Shown: piece after piece, positions 31,847 through 40,030 of the stretch
Layout: every line of letters starts with the position of its first letter
Position numbering within the stretch: position 1 is the first letter of the stretch
Assembly: GCA_902465105.1 (NCBI GenBank)
Contig: CABQLM010000006.1
Span: 1 to 44,505 of the forward strand
From: an uncultured Collinsella sp.
Lineage (GTDB): Bacteria > Actinomycetota > Coriobacteriia > Coriobacteriales > Coriobacteriaceae
Length of the DNA stretch: 44,505 nucleotides
Direction of reading: 5' to 3'
Made by a program: the position numbers and the translations under genes
The notes under the pieces: generated by a model
What the model was told of the DNA's origin: nothing
Databases searched by the model: none
What the model saw: the letters and a program-made list of their open reading frames with translations, nothing else

Positions 31847-32262
31847 AGCTTCCTCCACGGGTCCATGCGCGCCCTGAACTGGTCGCGCCACGTCAGCGGC
31901 CGGCCGTCGGCGCCCATCGCGCGGGTGTAGCTGTAGCCGCCGAAGCTCTCGGACTGGTACGGGCCGTCCAGCTCATCGGCGTGCTCCTTGCACCACGCGT
32001 CGATCTCGTCCGCGAGGTCGATAACGGCCTTCGGCACGGCGAGCGCCCAGACGGTGCCGACGAACTCCTCGTCCGTGAGGCCGTTGTAGGGCCATGAGTG
32101 CAGCCCGTCGTTGAACGTCGAGCCCGTGATGCGGATGTACTGGCCCTCCTTGAGGTCGAGCCCCGCGGGCGGCACGAGGCGGCCGCCCGCGATGCGGACG
32201 CGCCCCGTGCGCTTGCCTGCGACGAACCAGTTGCGCAGCGACAGAAGCACCTGCTCGAGCAT
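31843..32262 (-). CDS. head-tail adaptor protein
   Basis: A 139-residue protein following the coat gene. It reads MLEQVLLSLRNWFVAGKRTG, later GLTDEEFVGTVWALAVPKAV and DEIDAWCKEHADELDGPYQS, and ends WRDQFRARMDPWRKL. The C-terminal SFGGYSYTRA segment with an aromatic end is typical of connector/adaptor proteins next to P22-type coat genes in siphoviruses. ATG 32262 has GGAG unusually close; GTG 32250 is an alternative start. The long open frame upstream is antisense-frame coat sequence. Confidence 0.65.
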   Translation of the reverse strand: MLEQVLLSLRNWFVAGKRTGRVRIAGGRLVPPAGLDLKEGQYIRITGSTFNDGLHSWPYNGLTDEEFVGTVWALAVPKAVIDLADEIDAWCKEHADELDGPYQSESFGGYSYTRAMGADGRPLTWRDQFRARMDPWRKL

Positions 32263-32270
32263 CTCCGCGC

Positions 32271-33152
32271 CTATCGCTTGTCGGTGATGACGGCGGCGAG
32301 CTCGGGGCTGAGGGTCTTGACGCCGCAGAGCATGTCGATGGAGACGGTGTCGGTCTTGGTCTTCTGGTCGTAGCCCTGCACGACGCGCAGGCCGAAGCCG
32401 TCGTAGGAGGTGGAGAATGCCTTGGGGGCGCCGAGCGGCATCTCGAGCTGGCGGGTCACGAGCGCGAAGGCGTTCTTGTGGAATGCGATTGACGGCGTGT
32501 AGTTGGCCGTCTCCGCCGTGGTCTTCTGCACGTTCTGGTCGCAGTAGAAGTCGAGGCCGTACTTGCGGCCGAGCGACGCCTCCTTGAGGGCGGTGCCGTT
32601 GTCGCCGACGGCGGACGCGTTGGTGAACGCCTCGGTGTTGAGCAGGTCGGCCTCGGCCTGGGAGCCGTAGACGAAGCGGCGCTCCGTGGAGGGCGCCTTG
32701 GCGTCCACGAGGAACTTGCGTGCGGCGATGATGTCCGCCACGGCGATGGCGCCCTTGGTGTGGTCGACGCGGTTCGTGACGTCCTTCTCGAGCGCGAGCA
32801 GGTAGCCGTCGATCTTGTCGGCGAAGGCCTGCATCGCGGGGACGAGGAACTGCGCGGAGAAGTCGACGATGCCCATCGTCAGCTCCTTGGACGTGACGGC
32901 GAACGTCACGTCGAGCAGCTTGTCCATCTTGACGGGGACCTTGCCCTCCGTGGCGTCCTGCACCTCGACCTGGGTAGTGAACTCCTTGGCCTCGAAGGTG
33001 GCGGGCTTGCGGACGGTGATGGTGTCGCCCACGCCGGCGACGAACTCGGAGGAGTAGTCGCGGTGGACGAGGTTTGCCATGACGGCGTTGGTGCGCAGAA
33101 CGTCCAGCGCCTCGTTGGCGATGATGTTGGGTGTAAGGATGGTGTTCGACAT
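32271..33152 (-). CDS. phage major capsid protein (P22 coat-like)
   Basis: A 293-residue coat protein. MSNTILTPNIIANEALDVLR, then GDTITVRKPATFEAKEFTTQ, KLLDVTFAVTSKELTMGIVD and FLVPAMQAFADKIDGYLLAL match the P22 coat protein gene 5 family used by many Gram-positive siphoviruses. The end has GYDQKTKTDTVSIDMLCGVK. It follows the scaffold gene by 9 bases and shows the HK97-type fold pattern expected of the family. Confidence 0.92.
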   Translation of the reverse strand: MSNTILTPNIIANEALDVLRTNAVMANLVHRDYSSEFVAGVGDTITVRKPATFEAKEFTTQVEVQDATEGKVPVKMDKLLDVTFAVTSKELTMGIVDFSAQFLVPAMQAFADKIDGYLLALEKDVTNRVDHTKGAIAVADIIAARKFLVDAKAPSTERRFVYGSQAEADLLNTEAFTNASAVGDNGTALKEASLGRKYGLDFYCDQNVQKTTAETANYTPSIAFHKNAFALVTRQLEMPLGAPKAFSTSYDGFGLRVVQGYDQKTKTDTVSIDMLCGVKTLSPELAAVITDKR

Positions 33153-33161
33153 AGAAACCCC

Positions 33162-33725
33162 TTAGCCTCTCTGCTCCGCCTTGTACTTCATGTACTCGGC
33201 GGTGCTCATTTCGTTGATGTCCTTGCCGCCCTCGCCCTTGGGGGCGTGGGCCACGTCGGCACCCTTGACGGTCGTGGTGGGGATGAAGTCGGCCCAGTCG
33301 GCCTTGATGCCCTCGGTCAGCTTGTCCGCGCCCTCGATAGCGCCGTCCTTGACGGTCACGCCCTCGAGGTCGGAGACCTTGAGGACGGTGTCGATGCGCT
33401 TCGGGTCCACACCTGCCGACTTGAGCAGCTCTCGGTACAGGCCGCGCTTCTCGGCTGCGGCCTTCTCGCCATCGACCTTCGCCTTGAAGTCGTCGAGCTC
33501 CTTGCACTTGGCCTTGTACTTTTCCTCGTACTCTCCCGCGCCCTCGCCCTTGGCCTTGAGTGCGTCCAGCTCCTTCTTGTAGCCGTCCGCCTTGTCCGCG
33601 GCCTCCTTGAACTCGTCGCGCTGGGCCTTGAGCGCGTTCACGCTCTCGGCATGCTCGTCGATGATCTGGTCGATTTTCTCGTCCTCGATGCCCATTGCCT
33701 TGAGCATCTTTCGTGTGAGTGCCAA
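33162..33725 (-). CDS. phage scaffolding protein
   Basis: A 187-residue protein from TTG 33725, with AAGGGAGA about 5 bases upstream. It is an almost continuous charged coiled coil (NALKAQRDEFKEAADKADGY, ELDALKAKGEGAGEYEEKYK) with a short C-terminal segment MSTAEYMKYKAEQRG that may bind coat protein. Placement just before the coat gene is standard. The open frame extends to 33818 but has no ribosome site there. Confidence 0.85.
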   Translation of the reverse strand: MALTRKMLKAMGIEDEKIDQIIDEHAESVNALKAQRDEFKEAADKADGYKKELDALKAKGEGAGEYEEKYKAKCKELDDFKAKVDGEKAAAEKRGLYRELLKSAGVDPKRIDTVLKVSDLEGVTVKDGAIEGADKLTEGIKADWADFIPTTTVKGADVAHAPKGEGGKDINEMSTAEYMKYKAEQRG

Positions 33726-33834
33726 CAGAATCTCCCTTGCTTCGGAATGGGCGGGTTCCCGCCTGTTGCCTCGGCAGGGCCCGCGCCGCAATACCTCGCG
33801 GCTAGGGTGAGTATCCAAACGGAGTAACGCGGCC
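33726..33834. other. structured intergenic region before the scaffold gene
   Basis: Two hairpins: GGCGGG-TT-CCCGCC (33750-33763), 25 bases ahead of the scaffold start, and GCGGCTAGGG / CCCTAGCCGC (33798-33807 with 33833-33842), which includes the stop of the preceding gene. No T-tract follows, so they may set mRNA stability or limit read-through from the minor genes into the abundant scaffold-coat transcript. Confidence 0.45.
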
Positions 33835-34308
33835 CTAGCCGCCGAGATGCTTCTGCATGATGGCGCGGTATGTCGATGCGTGGTCCTTTGCCGCCGGCTT
33901 CAGGAACGGCTGCGGGTCCTGGTGCACGGTGCCGTACTCGACGCAGGGCGCGTACTCTACGTTCGTGCCGATGTACACGGCCTTCTCGTCCGGCCTCGTG
34001 ACGTGGGTAATGGAGTTGCGCAGGCGGCCGGTATCGACCGGGCAGGCGCGTTTGGCGTAGCCCTCCGCGACGAGGCCGACCTCCTCGAGCGCCGTGGCGA
34101 GCGCCTGGTCGATGGCCTCCGCGATGGCCTCGCGGTTGTCCTCGCGCACCTCGACGAGGCCGGAGATGTCGGAGGCGAGCAGGCCCTTGGCGCTGCCCCG
34201 CGTGAAGCCCTTGGCGCCCATGCCCTCCGTTACGGCGCCGTTTCGGTCGGTCCACGTGTCGTTCTTGGCGCTCCGCTTCTCCTTGCCGACCTTTCGAGGC
34301 GCTGCCAT
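33835..34308 (-). CDS. HK97 gp10-like phage morphogenesis protein
   Basis: A 157-residue protein. Its second half shows the HK97-gp10 signature: CPVDTGRLRNSITHVTRPDE, KAVYIGTNVEYAPCVEYGT and PQPFLKPAAKDH. Such proteins usually act in tail completion and lie after the connectors, but here the gene is upstream of the scaffold. ATG 34308 overlaps the preceding stop (ATGA). The first 60 residues are basic and less typical. Confidence 0.75.
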   Translation of the reverse strand: MAAPRKVGKEKRSAKNDTWTDRNGAVTEGMGAKGFTRGSAKGLLASDISGLVEVREDNREAIAEAIDQALATALEEVGLVAEGYAKRACPVDTGRLRNSITHVTRPDEKAVYIGTNVEYAPCVEYGTVHQDPQPFLKPAAKDHASTYRAIMQKHLGG

Positions 34309-34529
34309 CAGCCCAGCGCCTCCGTGCCGTAGCCGACGCGGCCGGACAGGTCCGCCTCGCACGCCTCGACGGCCTGCACGGGCTCGCCGGGGCTGCCCAG
34401 GGTGCAGCCGTCGCCCGGCCCCACCTCGTCGCCTCGCACGGTGCATATCAGCACGTCGGGCTGGGTGAAGCCGAATCCGAGCCTGATGGCGCAGTCGGAG
34501 CATCTGTTGCATTCGGTTATGGGGTTCAT
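34308..34529 (-). CDS. small Cys-rich phage protein
   Basis: A 73-residue protein from MNPITECNRCSDCAIRLGFG with five Cys, including CNRCSDC near the start and single Cys in LICTVRGDE and GDGCTLGSPGE; zinc or Fe-S binding is possible. GGGAGGACCC precedes ATG 34529; the frame to 34613 runs back over a terminator and is unlikely. It is the first gene after that terminator. Confidence 0.6.
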   Translation of the reverse strand: MNPITECNRCSDCAIRLGFGFTQPDVLICTVRGDEVGPGDGCTLGSPGEPVQAVEACEADLSGRVGYGTEALG

Positions 34530-34576
34530 GGGTCCTCCCTCGTTCGGGAGGATGTTCCCGCCGCGGTCACGCGGCA

Positions 34577-34603
34577 TGAAAAAGCCCCGCCGGGGCGGGG
34601 CTG
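34577..34603 (-). terminator. Rho-independent terminator after the toxin-immunity pair
   Basis: On the minus strand AGCCCCGC and GCGGGGCT pair around CCCG and are followed by TTTTTC. It lies 40 bases after the candidate immunity gene. It divides the head gene cluster, so the downstream genes need read-through or their own promoter. Confidence 0.8.
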
Positions 34604-34642
34604 AACTAGGCAAGCGGCTAGACCGATTAGCCGATTGATGGG

Positions 34643-34834
34643 CTAAAGGAAGATGTTAGGGTCATGCTCCATAAGCTTAGGCTCACCGGACGAGATGGAC
34701 TCTTCCAGAAGGTCGGCATATTCGCAAACGTGCCCGTAGAACATAGGCTCATAGCCGAACATCTCGATAAAGACGGGTTTGGCCTTCTCGATACGGGCTT
34801 TTGCTAGCTTCTCCTGCTCAACCTGGCTTTCCAT
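34643..34834 (-). CDS. candidate immunity protein of the MuF toxin
   Basis: A 63-residue protein, MESQVEQEKLAKARIEKAKP, then VFIEMFGYEPMFYGHVCEYA and acidic DLLEESISSGEPKLMEHDPN. It is small, acidic and helical. ATG 34834 overlaps the stop of the MuF-toxin gene (TGATG), with GAGGAG upstream. Its GC is as low as that of the toxin half, unlike other phage genes. In MuF polymorphic toxins an immunity gene directly follows, so I infer this role. I recognise no named family. Confidence 0.6.
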   Translation of the reverse strand: MESQVEQEKLAKARIEKAKPVFIEMFGYEPMFYGHVCEYADLLEESISSGEPKLMEHDPNIFL

Positions 34835-36828
34835 CAAATCAGCTCCTCAAGCATCTCTTCGAATATTTTACTCGATTCAGGTAGGTATTTCCGCAGGACA
34901 TCAAGCGATTCCTGGTTAGCGGTATGAGCGCTGAAGAACTCGGCAAAGCCTTCATGGGACAGGCGCATCAGAGTGAAGTCCTCGCCTGACCCCTTGGGCC
35001 TCCAATAGTCTCTATCATGGATCCAGCCGTCTTTGCACTTGTTCAGCGTCGCCCCGCCGAAAAGGTCGGAAAGGTCGGCCTTGTCCGCATCGCTCATCTC
35101 ACATATCTCGGAGGCGACCGAGCGGTACGCGTCTTTCTTCGAATGATGGAGTGTCGAGAGTGCGAGATCGGTTCTTTCCGGGTTCTTCCTCAGGAAATCA
35201 ACTCTCCACTTCTCCATGTAGCCATTTGACTGAAGCCAGTCCAAGTCCTCGGCCTCGACCGCCTTCTTGAACCCTTCCCGCATCTCCTTGTTCCGAGCGT
35301 CGATGTATGCGTTCACCTCCTTCTTGATCGTCTTCGCGAATACCCCACCCTTGTAAGTCTCCGATATATTCGAGTTGAGACCGTCGACCATGTGCCCGAA
35401 CTCATGGAACCAGGTCGTTCCTTGGGGTCTCAATCCATCTTTCGAAAACACTCTTTCAAGGTTGAGCCTCACGCCACCGTCCGTTGGGCTGTAGTGGGCG
35501 GTCCCGCCCCATCCGCCGTTCAGCAAAACGAAATCCCGCTCATGCTTCAGATAAACGCTACGGGCAGCCTTGTCCGAACGCTTGAGAATGCCTTTCACCG
35601 CATCCCTTTGGTCCCCATTGAGGCGCGAGTAGACGGAAGCGGACATATCGGGCTTGCCCGCGGTGCGCCGAATTCGGGCCAGCGCCGTGTCCAACACCTT
35701 CTGCTGGTCACCCGCGCTCATCTTGCGGAACGAGCCGGACGGTATGCCGTACTCCTTGAGCTGCTCGGTGAGCCTCTTCCTCGCCTCGGTCGGCGACACG
35801 CCCGCCACGTCCAGCTTGCGCTTGGTGCCGGGCATCTCCATGAACTCGGAAATGGTGCGGTTCGCGGGCTTGGCGCCGGTGACGGCGGGCTTGCCGGCCT
35901 TCCATTCCTCGTAGGTCATGCCCTCGGGCAGCCTGCTCCACCTCTTGCCGTCGGAGTAGTCGACGCCATCGACGGCCGCGATGAGCGCGCAGCGGCAGTT
36001 GCACGTCTCGGCATACGCCGCCTCGGGGTCGCCCGGGTAGCGGCACCCGTTGCTGAACTTCTCCCCGACCTCCACCTTCTCGCCGTCGAGCTTCCTGTGG
36101 CTCGAGCGCGTGCGCAGGTCGAGCGTGGCCAGCCACTCCTGCTTGAGCTCGATGCCGAGCGACCGCGCGCGCCTGTAGCTGTCGACGCGCCCGGCGTTCT
36201 CGGCGGCCGTAACGGACGTGCGGGCCGTGCGCATGGCCGTGGCCATGTTCGACAAGGTGACGTCGCGCACACGGCGCGCGATCTTGGGCATGGACTCGCC
36301 CAGCAGCACGCCCTGGGTGATCTGGTTGGCCAGCAGGCGCCGGTTCCAAGCGACGTCCTTGGCCGCGTTCACGGTCGGCTTGGGCAGGTAGCTGCCGTGG
36401 TCGGTCAGCAGGCGCTGCACGGTCGAGGCGTCCTGCAGCGCGAATGCGTCGTCGACGCGGGCCGCGGAGTACGCCTGGAACGTCCCGTAGTTGTAGTTCT
36501 CGGCATAGACGCCCGGCAGCCTGCCGTCCAGCGCGTCCATGGCGGCCTCGTTGGCGTGGGTGTAGCCCTCGGCCACCTGCTTCAGCACGACGCGGTAGCG
36601 CCGGCCCGTCAGTATCTTGCCCCGGCGCCATGCCTTCCACTGGGCCTCGGTCGCCTCGCCGCGGGCCACCCTGTCGCGCCAAGCGTCGTCCTGCTCGCGG
36701 AAGCGCTCGAGGTACTCGCCGAGCGTCTGGGATGCCGTTTTCTGGGCCTCGGCGTAGATGCCGGACACTTCCCTGCGGAAGGCCTCTATCTCGGCGTCTG
36801 CGGCCTCGTGGGCCACGTCGGCGGCCAT
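34834..36828 (-). CDS. MuF-type minor head protein fused to a zincin metallopeptidase (toxin) domain
   Basis: A 664-residue protein. Residues 1 to about 310 are an SPP1 gp7/Mu F head-morphogenesis protein, with WLATLDLRTRSSHRKLDGEK and CRYPGDP, TCNCRCALIAAV at the usual end of the domain. After a linker (about 320-385) comes a different domain with HEFGH at 475-479, the zinc site of zincins, and LSHEGFAEFFSAHT (about 623-636), whose Glu can be the third ligand. The C-terminal half has lower GC than the N-terminal half. Head proteins of this type can be injected with DNA, so the extra domain may act in the host or on rivals. GAGGAG precedes ATG 36828. Confidence 0.85.
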   Translation of the reverse strand: MAADVAHEAADAEIEAFRREVSGIYAEAQKTASQTLGEYLERFREQDDAWRDRVARGEATEAQWKAWRRGKILTGRRYRVVLKQVAEGYTHANEAAMDALDGRLPGVYAENYNYGTFQAYSAARVDDAFALQDASTVQRLLTDHGSYLPKPTVNAAKDVAWNRRLLANQITQGVLLGESMPKIARRVRDVTLSNMATAMRTARTSVTAAENAGRVDSYRRARSLGIELKQEWLATLDLRTRSSHRKLDGEKVEVGEKFSNGCRYPGDPEAAYAETCNCRCALIAAVDGVDYSDGKRWSRLPEGMTYEEWKAGKPAVTGAKPANRTISEFMEMPGTKRKLDVAGVSPTEARKRLTEQLKEYGIPSGSFRKMSAGDQQKVLDTALARIRRTAGKPDMSASVYSRLNGDQRDAVKGILKRSDKAARSVYLKHERDFVLLNGGWGGTAHYSPTDGGVRLNLERVFSKDGLRPQGTTWFHEFGHMVDGLNSNISETYKGGVFAKTIKKEVNAYIDARNKEMREGFKKAVEAEDLDWLQSNGYMEKWRVDFLRKNPERTDLALSTLHHSKKDAYRSVASEICEMSDADKADLSDLFGGATLNKCKDGWIHDRDYWRPKGSGEDFTLMRLSHEGFAEFFSAHTANQESLDVLRKYLPESSKIFEEMLEELI

Positions 36829-36831
36829 GCG

Positions 36832-38280
36832 CTACTCCTCGCCGTCGCCGTCGTCGTCGCCCTCATCGCCATCGGCGCCTCCGTCGCCCCCGGAACCCAT
36901 GGCGTTTGCGGCGAGCGCAGGCGGCAGCGCGGCCATTCGCTCGGCGGCCTCCTCGTCCTTGCGGCGGAGTATCTCGGCGACCTCGTCGGGCGTGATGTTC
37001 GGCAGCTTGCGCAGGATGGTCTCCTCGTCGAGCCACTCGGCCTCCAGGCACACGGTCTCTACCTGCTCCTTGACGTTGCTGATCCTGTTGCGCGTGAACA
37101 CGGGTATGTCCTCGATGCCCTGGAGGGCGAGGATGTCCATGATGCCCTCGCGGATATGCCGCTCGAACTCGTCGGCCTCCTCGTCCATCGGCTGGTAGGC
37201 CGCATCGATGTGGTCGTTGGTAGCGCCGGCTGCGACGGTGTGCACGTCCAGCGCCCCGAAGTCCTCGTAGATGTCGGCCTTTAGCTGGGCCAGCGTCTCC
37301 CTGCGGCTCTCGACGGGCACCTCCTGCGTGTACGGCGTCACGGACTGCCCCTGCTCGGCGTCCACCTCGGCCACGTGCGTCAGCTTGAGCTTCGCCCTCC
37401 ACAGGTCGAGGTCCCTGTCGTCCATGCCGCCCGCGCCGTTTATGATCCAGTAGATCTGGGCGCAGTCGTGCGTGTCGTTCACCAGGCCGCTCTTGATAAG
37501 GTCGTAGGCGTCGATGCCCTCGCGCATGCCGACGAGCGTCGACTGGTGCGCGTCGCTGCCCCAGACCGCCACGATGGGCAGTCGTGAGTAGTTCTCCGCA
37601 TCGACTGCCAGCTTCATCCCGTCCGCCGGTGTCTCCTTATACGTAACCTTGTATGCGCGCTTGGCATCGGTCACCTCGAAGTCGAAGCCGCTGCCGTCCG
37701 ACACCATCTCCGTGTAGCCGTCCTGCTCGTAGAGCGTCGCGTGCCACGGGTGGTCGGAGTCGAGCCGCCAGAACCGCACGCCGGCGTAGAGCGCCCCCGA
37801 GTGCTCATCCCATACCGGGCAGAACTCGTCGGCGGTGAACACGTCGATGTGGTCGAGGTTCCAGAACGGGAAGCTGACGCCGTGGATGAGGGCCTTGAGC
37901 CCCATCAGCTTCACGTCGTCGTCGAAGCGGCGACCGAGCCCCTCCTTGGTCGTGTCCTCGCCGCTCTTGGAGACGTCGACGAAGCTCACGCCCTTGCCGA
38001 GGCTGTACATGCACCGCTGCACATTCAGGCGCTTGAACAGGTTGCTGGCGAGCCTCATCTTCGACGCCGTGAAGTCCTCGGCCTCGGCCCCCGTGCATGA
38101 GTAGATCTTCTGCACGAACTGGTTGATGGTCACGTTGCGCTGGCGGTAGTACGCCTCCGCCGTGACGGCGTTGCGGTACATCTCGCCCGACATGTGCCGC
38201 TCGATGGCATCGGCCGCGAACGCCGTCGCCGACGCCGCCTCCCTGAGGTCGCAGTCTGTCACCAAAGGACCCTTGGACAA
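36832..38280 (-). CDS. phage portal protein (SPP1 gp6-like)
   Basis: A 482-residue portal that forms the DNA channel at the capsid vertex. It shows YYRQRNVTINQFVQKIYSCT, later LIHGVSFPFWNLDHIDVFTA, LPIVAVWGSDAHQSTLVGMR and EGIDAYDLIKSGLVNDTHDC (the usual portal core), and NGAGGMDDRDL. The C-terminus is a run of Gly/Asp/Glu. The start is TTG 38280 with GGGAGG 8 bases upstream. It is 3 bases upstream of MuF-toxin and 5 after terminase. Confidence 0.92.
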   Translation of the reverse strand: MSKGPLVTDCDLREAASATAFAADAIERHMSGEMYRNAVTAEAYYRQRNVTINQFVQKIYSCTGAEAEDFTASKMRLASNLFKRLNVQRCMYSLGKGVSFVDVSKSGEDTTKEGLGRRFDDDVKLMGLKALIHGVSFPFWNLDHIDVFTADEFCPVWDEHSGALYAGVRFWRLDSDHPWHATLYEQDGYTEMVSDGSGFDFEVTDAKRAYKVTYKETPADGMKLAVDAENYSRLPIVAVWGSDAHQSTLVGMREGIDAYDLIKSGLVNDTHDCAQIYWIINGAGGMDDRDLDLWRAKLKLTHVAEVDAEQGQSVTPYTQEVPVESRRETLAQLKADIYEDFGALDVHTVAAGATNDHIDAAYQPMDEEADEFERHIREGIMDILALQGIEDIPVFTRNRISNVKEQVETVCLEAEWLDEETILRKLPNITPDEVAEILRRKDEEAAERMAALPPALAANAMGSGGDGGADGDEGDDDGDGEE

Positions 38281-38285
38281 AGCCG

Positions 38286-39482
38286 CTACCTCCCTTCGAA
38301 GAATGGGTTTACCTGCCGTTTAGCAGGCCTGTACATCCGCAGTGTCTCCACGCCGTAACGAAGGGCGTCGCAGCTGTGGTCCTCGACCTTGACTGGCCTG
38401 TCGACGTCGGACTTCTTGTCCCACGCGTAGCCGCCGAGCTCTCCCAGCAGCCCCGCGCAGCCCTCCGAGATGCGGACGAGCCCGCGCCTCATGCAGACGC
38501 CCGTGTGCCTTATGCCGTCCCCGACGTCGTTGCGGGCGTTCCTAACCTTGAAGCCGGCGCGGCGCATCGCCTCGATGAAGCTCGACGCCGACGGGTCGAC
38601 GATGAAGAGGGGGCGCTCCGGGAGCCCCTCGACGAACGCGGCCATGTCCTCGACGTAGTCCTGGTCGGTCTTCTGGCGGCCCGTGTCGCGGCCGCTGTAG
38701 CGGTACTCGTCGACCACGTGCCACACGCCGCCGTCGAACTCCCAGAGCAGCGCGGCGAAGGCGTTCTGCGTGCCGTAGTCGAGCGACACGGCGCGCCTCA
38801 GCGCGTGCCCCGAGAACCTCGGCTCGAGCGCGGCCTCGTAGTCCGGGTAGACGAGCCCCTCGGCCAGCGTCCACTTGCCGAGGATGAAGCGGTCGTAGTA
38901 GACCGTTCCCTCGTAGTCGCGGCAGAGCTCCTCGACGACCTCCGGCGCGAGGGCGCCGTCCCAGATCGTGTAGTCCTGGCGGTAGATGTCCGAGCCCCCG
39001 TCGAGGAACTGCTTGAACCAGTGGTGGGGGCTGTCGGGGTTGCACGTGCCGTCGAAGTGGCTGTGCGGGCAGCGCAGGCGGCTCTTGAGCATCTCGAACG
39101 CCTCCTGCGACCACGTCGCCACCTCGTCGCCGTAGACGTACTCGAACGTCGCCCCCTGAATCCTGGCGACGCTCGTTCGCTTGTCCGCGCCCAGGCAGTA
39201 GACCTTGTGCCCGAAGATGTGGGCTATGTTCTCGTTGCTGATGGTCCCGACCACGTCGGGGGTGTAGAGCGAGCGCATGGGCTCGAGGATGTTGCGCTCG
39301 AGCGTGGCCCGGGTGTTCCCGATCATCACCGCCAGGCCCTCCCCGCGCATGGCCTCGAGCCTCTGCGGGATGGTGACGGCGATGTCGAGCCAGCTCTTGC
39401 CCGAGCCCGTCGCCCCGCACTTCACGTTGTAGCGGTGCGTGCAGCTGGCGAGGTACTCGCGCTGCATCCTCGTGAGCGGCAT
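38286..39482 (-). CDS. terL: phage terminase large subunit
   Basis: A 398-residue DNA-packaging motor and nuclease. The ATPase half has Walker A GATGSGKS (23-30), motif FEYVYGDEVATW (Walker B-like) and GTCNPDSPHHWFK. The nuclease half has SLDYGTQNAFA, FIVDPSASSF and VEDHSCDALRYG, giving the acidic triad of RNase H-type terminases. It belongs to the PBSX/SPP1 type group. It is 3 bases after the small subunit and precedes portal. Confidence 0.95.
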   Translation of the reverse strand: MPLTRMQREYLASCTHRYNVKCGATGSGKSWLDIAVTIPQRLEAMRGEGLAVMIGNTRATLERNILEPMRSLYTPDVVGTISNENIAHIFGHKVYCLGADKRTSVARIQGATFEYVYGDEVATWSQEAFEMLKSRLRCPHSHFDGTCNPDSPHHWFKQFLDGGSDIYRQDYTIWDGALAPEVVEELCRDYEGTVYYDRFILGKWTLAEGLVYPDYEAALEPRFSGHALRRAVSLDYGTQNAFAALLWEFDGGVWHVVDEYRYSGRDTGRQKTDQDYVEDMAAFVEGLPERPLFIVDPSASSFIEAMRRAGFKVRNARNDVGDGIRHTGVCMRRGLVRISEGCAGLLGELGGYAWDKKSDVDRPVKVEDHSCDALRYGVETLRMYRPAKRQVNPFFEGR

Positions 39483-39485
39483 CGG

Positions 39486-39881
39486 CTACTCGTCCCCGCC
39501 GATTGAGGACGGCACGGACAGCACCAGCTCCTTGGCGGCCTTGAGTACCGCCGTGTCGGTGGTGTCCATGATGCGCTGCGCCTTGGCGTACTCCTGCGGG
39601 TACTTGCGCTCGAGCAGCCATGCCGCCGCCTGCCAGCTGTCGTCGCTCGCGTCCATGATGCGCTCCACTAGGGCGGCCTTGCGCTCGACCTCGCCCTTTT
39701 TTAGGGCTTGCGCAAGTTGTCTTTGGTTATTCGTCTTAGGGTGGTTGATCCAGTTGCTGTAAGTTGATGGCGTGACACCGAGAGATGCCGCTATGTCCTT
39801 GTCCATCATGCCGGCACGGCAAAGTCGAACGGCGTCCGCGATGCCGTCCTGTGTCAATCTCTCTTTGCCGGTCTTTGCCAC
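39486..39881 (-). CDS. terS: phage terminase small subunit
   Basis: A 131-residue protein from GTG 39881 (VAKTGKERLTQDGIADAVRL). A helix-turn-helix covers residues 12-37 (KDIAASLGVTPSTYSNWINH), followed by helical oligomerisation sequence with QAAAWLLERKYPQEY and a C-terminal tail. This fits DNA-recognition subunits of terminase. GAGGAAA lies about 10 bases upstream. The long open frame upstream crosses a terminator and a different gene. Confidence 0.85.
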   Translation of the reverse strand: MAKTGKERLTQDGIADAVRLCRAGMMDKDIAASLGVTPSTYSNWINHPKTNNQRQLAQALKKGEVERKAALVERIMDASDDSWQAAAWLLERKYPQEYAKAQRIMDTTDTAVLKAAKELVLSVPSSIGGDE

Positions 39882-39996
39882 AAAATCACGTTTCCTCTGG
39901 TAGATAGCCCTATGGAAACGCGTACGTTCCCACCTTTTTACGCACGTGGACAAGCGCGTGCGTTTGCCCGCGAGCGTAAAAAGAGGGTAACGTGCA
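39882..39996. other. intergenic region before the terminase genes
   Basis: About 115 bases between the terminator at 39,997-40,027 and terS, probably the start region of the packaging/late transcript. GCGTACG and GCGTGCG-like palindromic bits (CGCACGTGGACAAGCGCGTGCG) are present. No consensus promoter stands out. Confidence 0.35.
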
Positions 39997-40027
39997 AAGA
40001 AAAAGGCCCCGGTTTCCCGGGGCCTTT
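39997..40027 (-). terminator. terminator upstream of the packaging genes
   Basis: AAAGGCCCCGG and CCGGGGCCTTT pair perfectly around TTTC (40002-40027); on the minus strand TTTTTCTTT follows. It separates the early/middle genes from the terminase-head operon. Confidence 0.85.
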
Positions 40028-40030
40028 CGG

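Noticed and set aside
35392..37284. Plus-strand open frame of 630 codons opposite MuF and portal
   Set aside because: Antisense shadow of two recognised head genes.
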